The notes under the pieces are model-generated. The model saw only the letters and a program-made list of their open reading frames with translations. It ran no database searches and was not told where the DNA came from. This document shows positions 6,039 to 6,873 of a DNA stretch of 6,873 nt, piece by piece (position 1 is the stretch's first letter; the number at the start of each line of letters is the position of its first letter). This DNA is from Pseudomonadota bacterium (GTDB taxonomy: Bacteria; Desulfobacterota; Desulfovibrionia; Desulfovibrionales; Desulfovibrionaceae). The position numbers and the translations under genes were made by a program. The stretch spans positions 1 through 6,873 of the forward strand of contig JAEXGX010000079.1 in the NCBI GenBank assembly GCA_023450535.1, read 5' to 3'.

Positions 6039-6079
6039 CCCTGGAATATTTCAACATTGAGATACTCCAGGGCTTTTTT
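6039..6079 (+). terminator. intrinsic terminator after hydF
   Basis: CCCTGGA (6039-6045) pairs with TCCAGGG (6066-6072). The stem continues, after one A-C mismatch, with TAT (6047-6049) against ATA (6062-6064). A T6 run follows at 6074-6079. It begins 27 bases after the hydF stop codon. Confidence 0.85.
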
Positions 6080-6132
6080 GTTCCCCGCTCCACTCTTGCC
6101 TCCTTGTCTGCTAACGAGTACTCTTCTCAAAT

Positions 6133-6138
6133 TATAAT
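6133..6138 (+). promoter_or_regulatory. -10 box of a putative promoter for the M20 gene
   Basis: TATAAT is a perfect -10 element located after the hydF terminator and 36 bases before the next start codon. No good -35 is present at 16-18 bases; the nearest candidate, TTGTCT (6104-6109), is 23 bases away. The promoter may be weak or activator-dependent. Confidence 0.45.
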
Positions 6139-6174
6139 CTCCCTCCCACCCAAAGCCCATTACAAGGAGAGCCC

Positions 6175-6873
6175 ATGCCCGACATGCCACCAGAAAAACG
6201 CGCGTTGCTGGATACTATCGACAATCTCTCCGCGCAAATGCAGGAAATCGCCTCCGCCATTTTCTCCGAACCGGAACTGGGATATCAGGAATTCAAGTCC
6301 TCTGCCCGCCTTGCCGATTTTCTGGAAACACACGGCTTTGCGGTGGAACGCGGTTTGCTTGACATGCCCACGGCCTTTCATGCCGTAACAGGGTCGGGAC
6401 AGGCCCCCCATATCGCATTCCTCGCCGAATACGACGCTTTGCCCGTGCTCGGGCACGCCTGCGGGCACAACATGTTCGGCGTGGCTGCCGCATCGGCGGG
6501 CATTGCCCTGTCCCGTGCTCTCCCCGGCGGAACCGTCCATGTGTTTGGCACGCCTGCCGAAGAAGGCAATGTCCGGGATGCGGGCGGCAAGGTGCCCATG
6601 ACCAGCGCAGGCCTGTTCGACAATATGGACGCCGTCATCTCCACCCATGCCGAAGGCCGTACTATTCTCAAGCAGCAGCTTATTTCCCGCGCCAATCTTG
6701 AAATGGATTTCCGCGGTAAGGCCTCTCACGCCGCCGGTGCGCCCGAACAGGGCATCAACGCGCAGGATGCGGCTGCTCTCGCCATCATGGGTATTAACAG
6801 CCTGCGCCAGCACATGACCTCAGACGTGCGCATTCACGGCCTTCTGACCGATACCGGCACAGCTATCAATACT
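6175..6873 (+). CDS. M20-family amidohydrolase/metallopeptidase, 3' end beyond the window
   Basis: The first 233 codons are open to the window edge; family members have roughly 390-430 residues, so somewhat more than half is seen. ATG 6175 follows AAGGAG at 6164-6169 with a five-base spacer. The M20D zinc-site pattern is present: EYDALPVLGHACGHN with C96 and H98, GTPAEEG with E129 and E130, and STHAEG with H158. GKASHAA with H185 begins the lid/dimerisation domain. These enzymes hydrolyse amide bonds of N-acyl amino acids, p-aminobenzoyl-glutamate or small dipeptides. The GHACGHN form resembles AbgA/AbgB and PM20D2-like members, but the substrate cannot be read from this fragment. No signal peptide is seen, so it should be cytoplasmic. 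It seems to be a separate transcription unit from hydF. Confidence 0.9.
   Translation, partial: MPDMPPEKRALLDTIDNLSAQMQEIASAIFSEPELGYQEFKSSARLADFLETHGFAVERGLLDMPTAFHAVTGSGQAPHIAFLAEYDALPVLGHACGHNMFGVAAASAGIALSRALPGGTVHVFGTPAEEGNVRDAGGKVPMTSAGLFDNMDAVISTHAEGRTILKQQLISRANLEMDFRGKASHAAGAPEQGINAQDAAALAIMGINSLRQHMTSDVRIHGLLTDTGTAINT

Overview
The window looks like chromosomal DNA from an anaerobic, moderately GC-rich, Gram-negative bacterium. It carries two maturases of [FeFe]-hydrogenase (HydE and HydF), a PAS-AAA+-Fis activator of sigma-54 RNA polymerase and a sulfatase-superfamily hydrolase. This mix fits a Desulfovibrio-type sulfate reducer (Desulfovibrionaceae) best. That assignment is inference from gene content and sequence style; no rRNA or species marker is present.

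Layout, all genes on the + strand: hydE (56-1144); a 331-base intergenic region packed with palindromes and promoter signals (1145-1475); a cytoplasmic sulfatase-like hydrolase (1476-3062) closed by a strong intrinsic terminator (3098-3130); a sigma-54 enhancer-binding protein with an N-terminal PAS domain (3291-4685); hydF (4728-6011), 42 bases after the regulator and probably in its transcript; an intrinsic terminator (6039-6079); and the first 233 codons of an M20-family amidohydrolase (6175 to the window edge) with its own promoter and ribosome binding site.

HydE and HydF act in one pathway. HydE is a radical SAM enzyme working on the organic part of the H-cluster, and HydF is the GTPase scaffold that delivers the 2Fe subcluster to apo-hydrogenase. 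Here they are separated by a hydrolase/regulator pair. HydG and the hydrogenase itself are not in the window.

The most interesting part is the DNA before the sulfatase-like gene. Read left to right it has the full architecture of a sigma-54 promoter: a double palindrome suited to an upstream activating sequence (1308-1337), an A/T tract with an IHF-like site (1351-1379), and a -24/-12 element matching consensus at every position but the first (1395-1410). A smaller palindrome sits exactly on the predicted start of transcription (1414-1429). A sigma-54 activator without a receiver domain is encoded immediately after the gene this promoter would drive. I therefore propose that the pair is a self-contained, signal-responsive unit. 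The hydrolase is also odd: the position normally occupied by the Cys or Ser that becomes formylglycine in sulfatases is Thr51, so it may be a phospho- or phosphonoester enzyme rather than a sulfatase.
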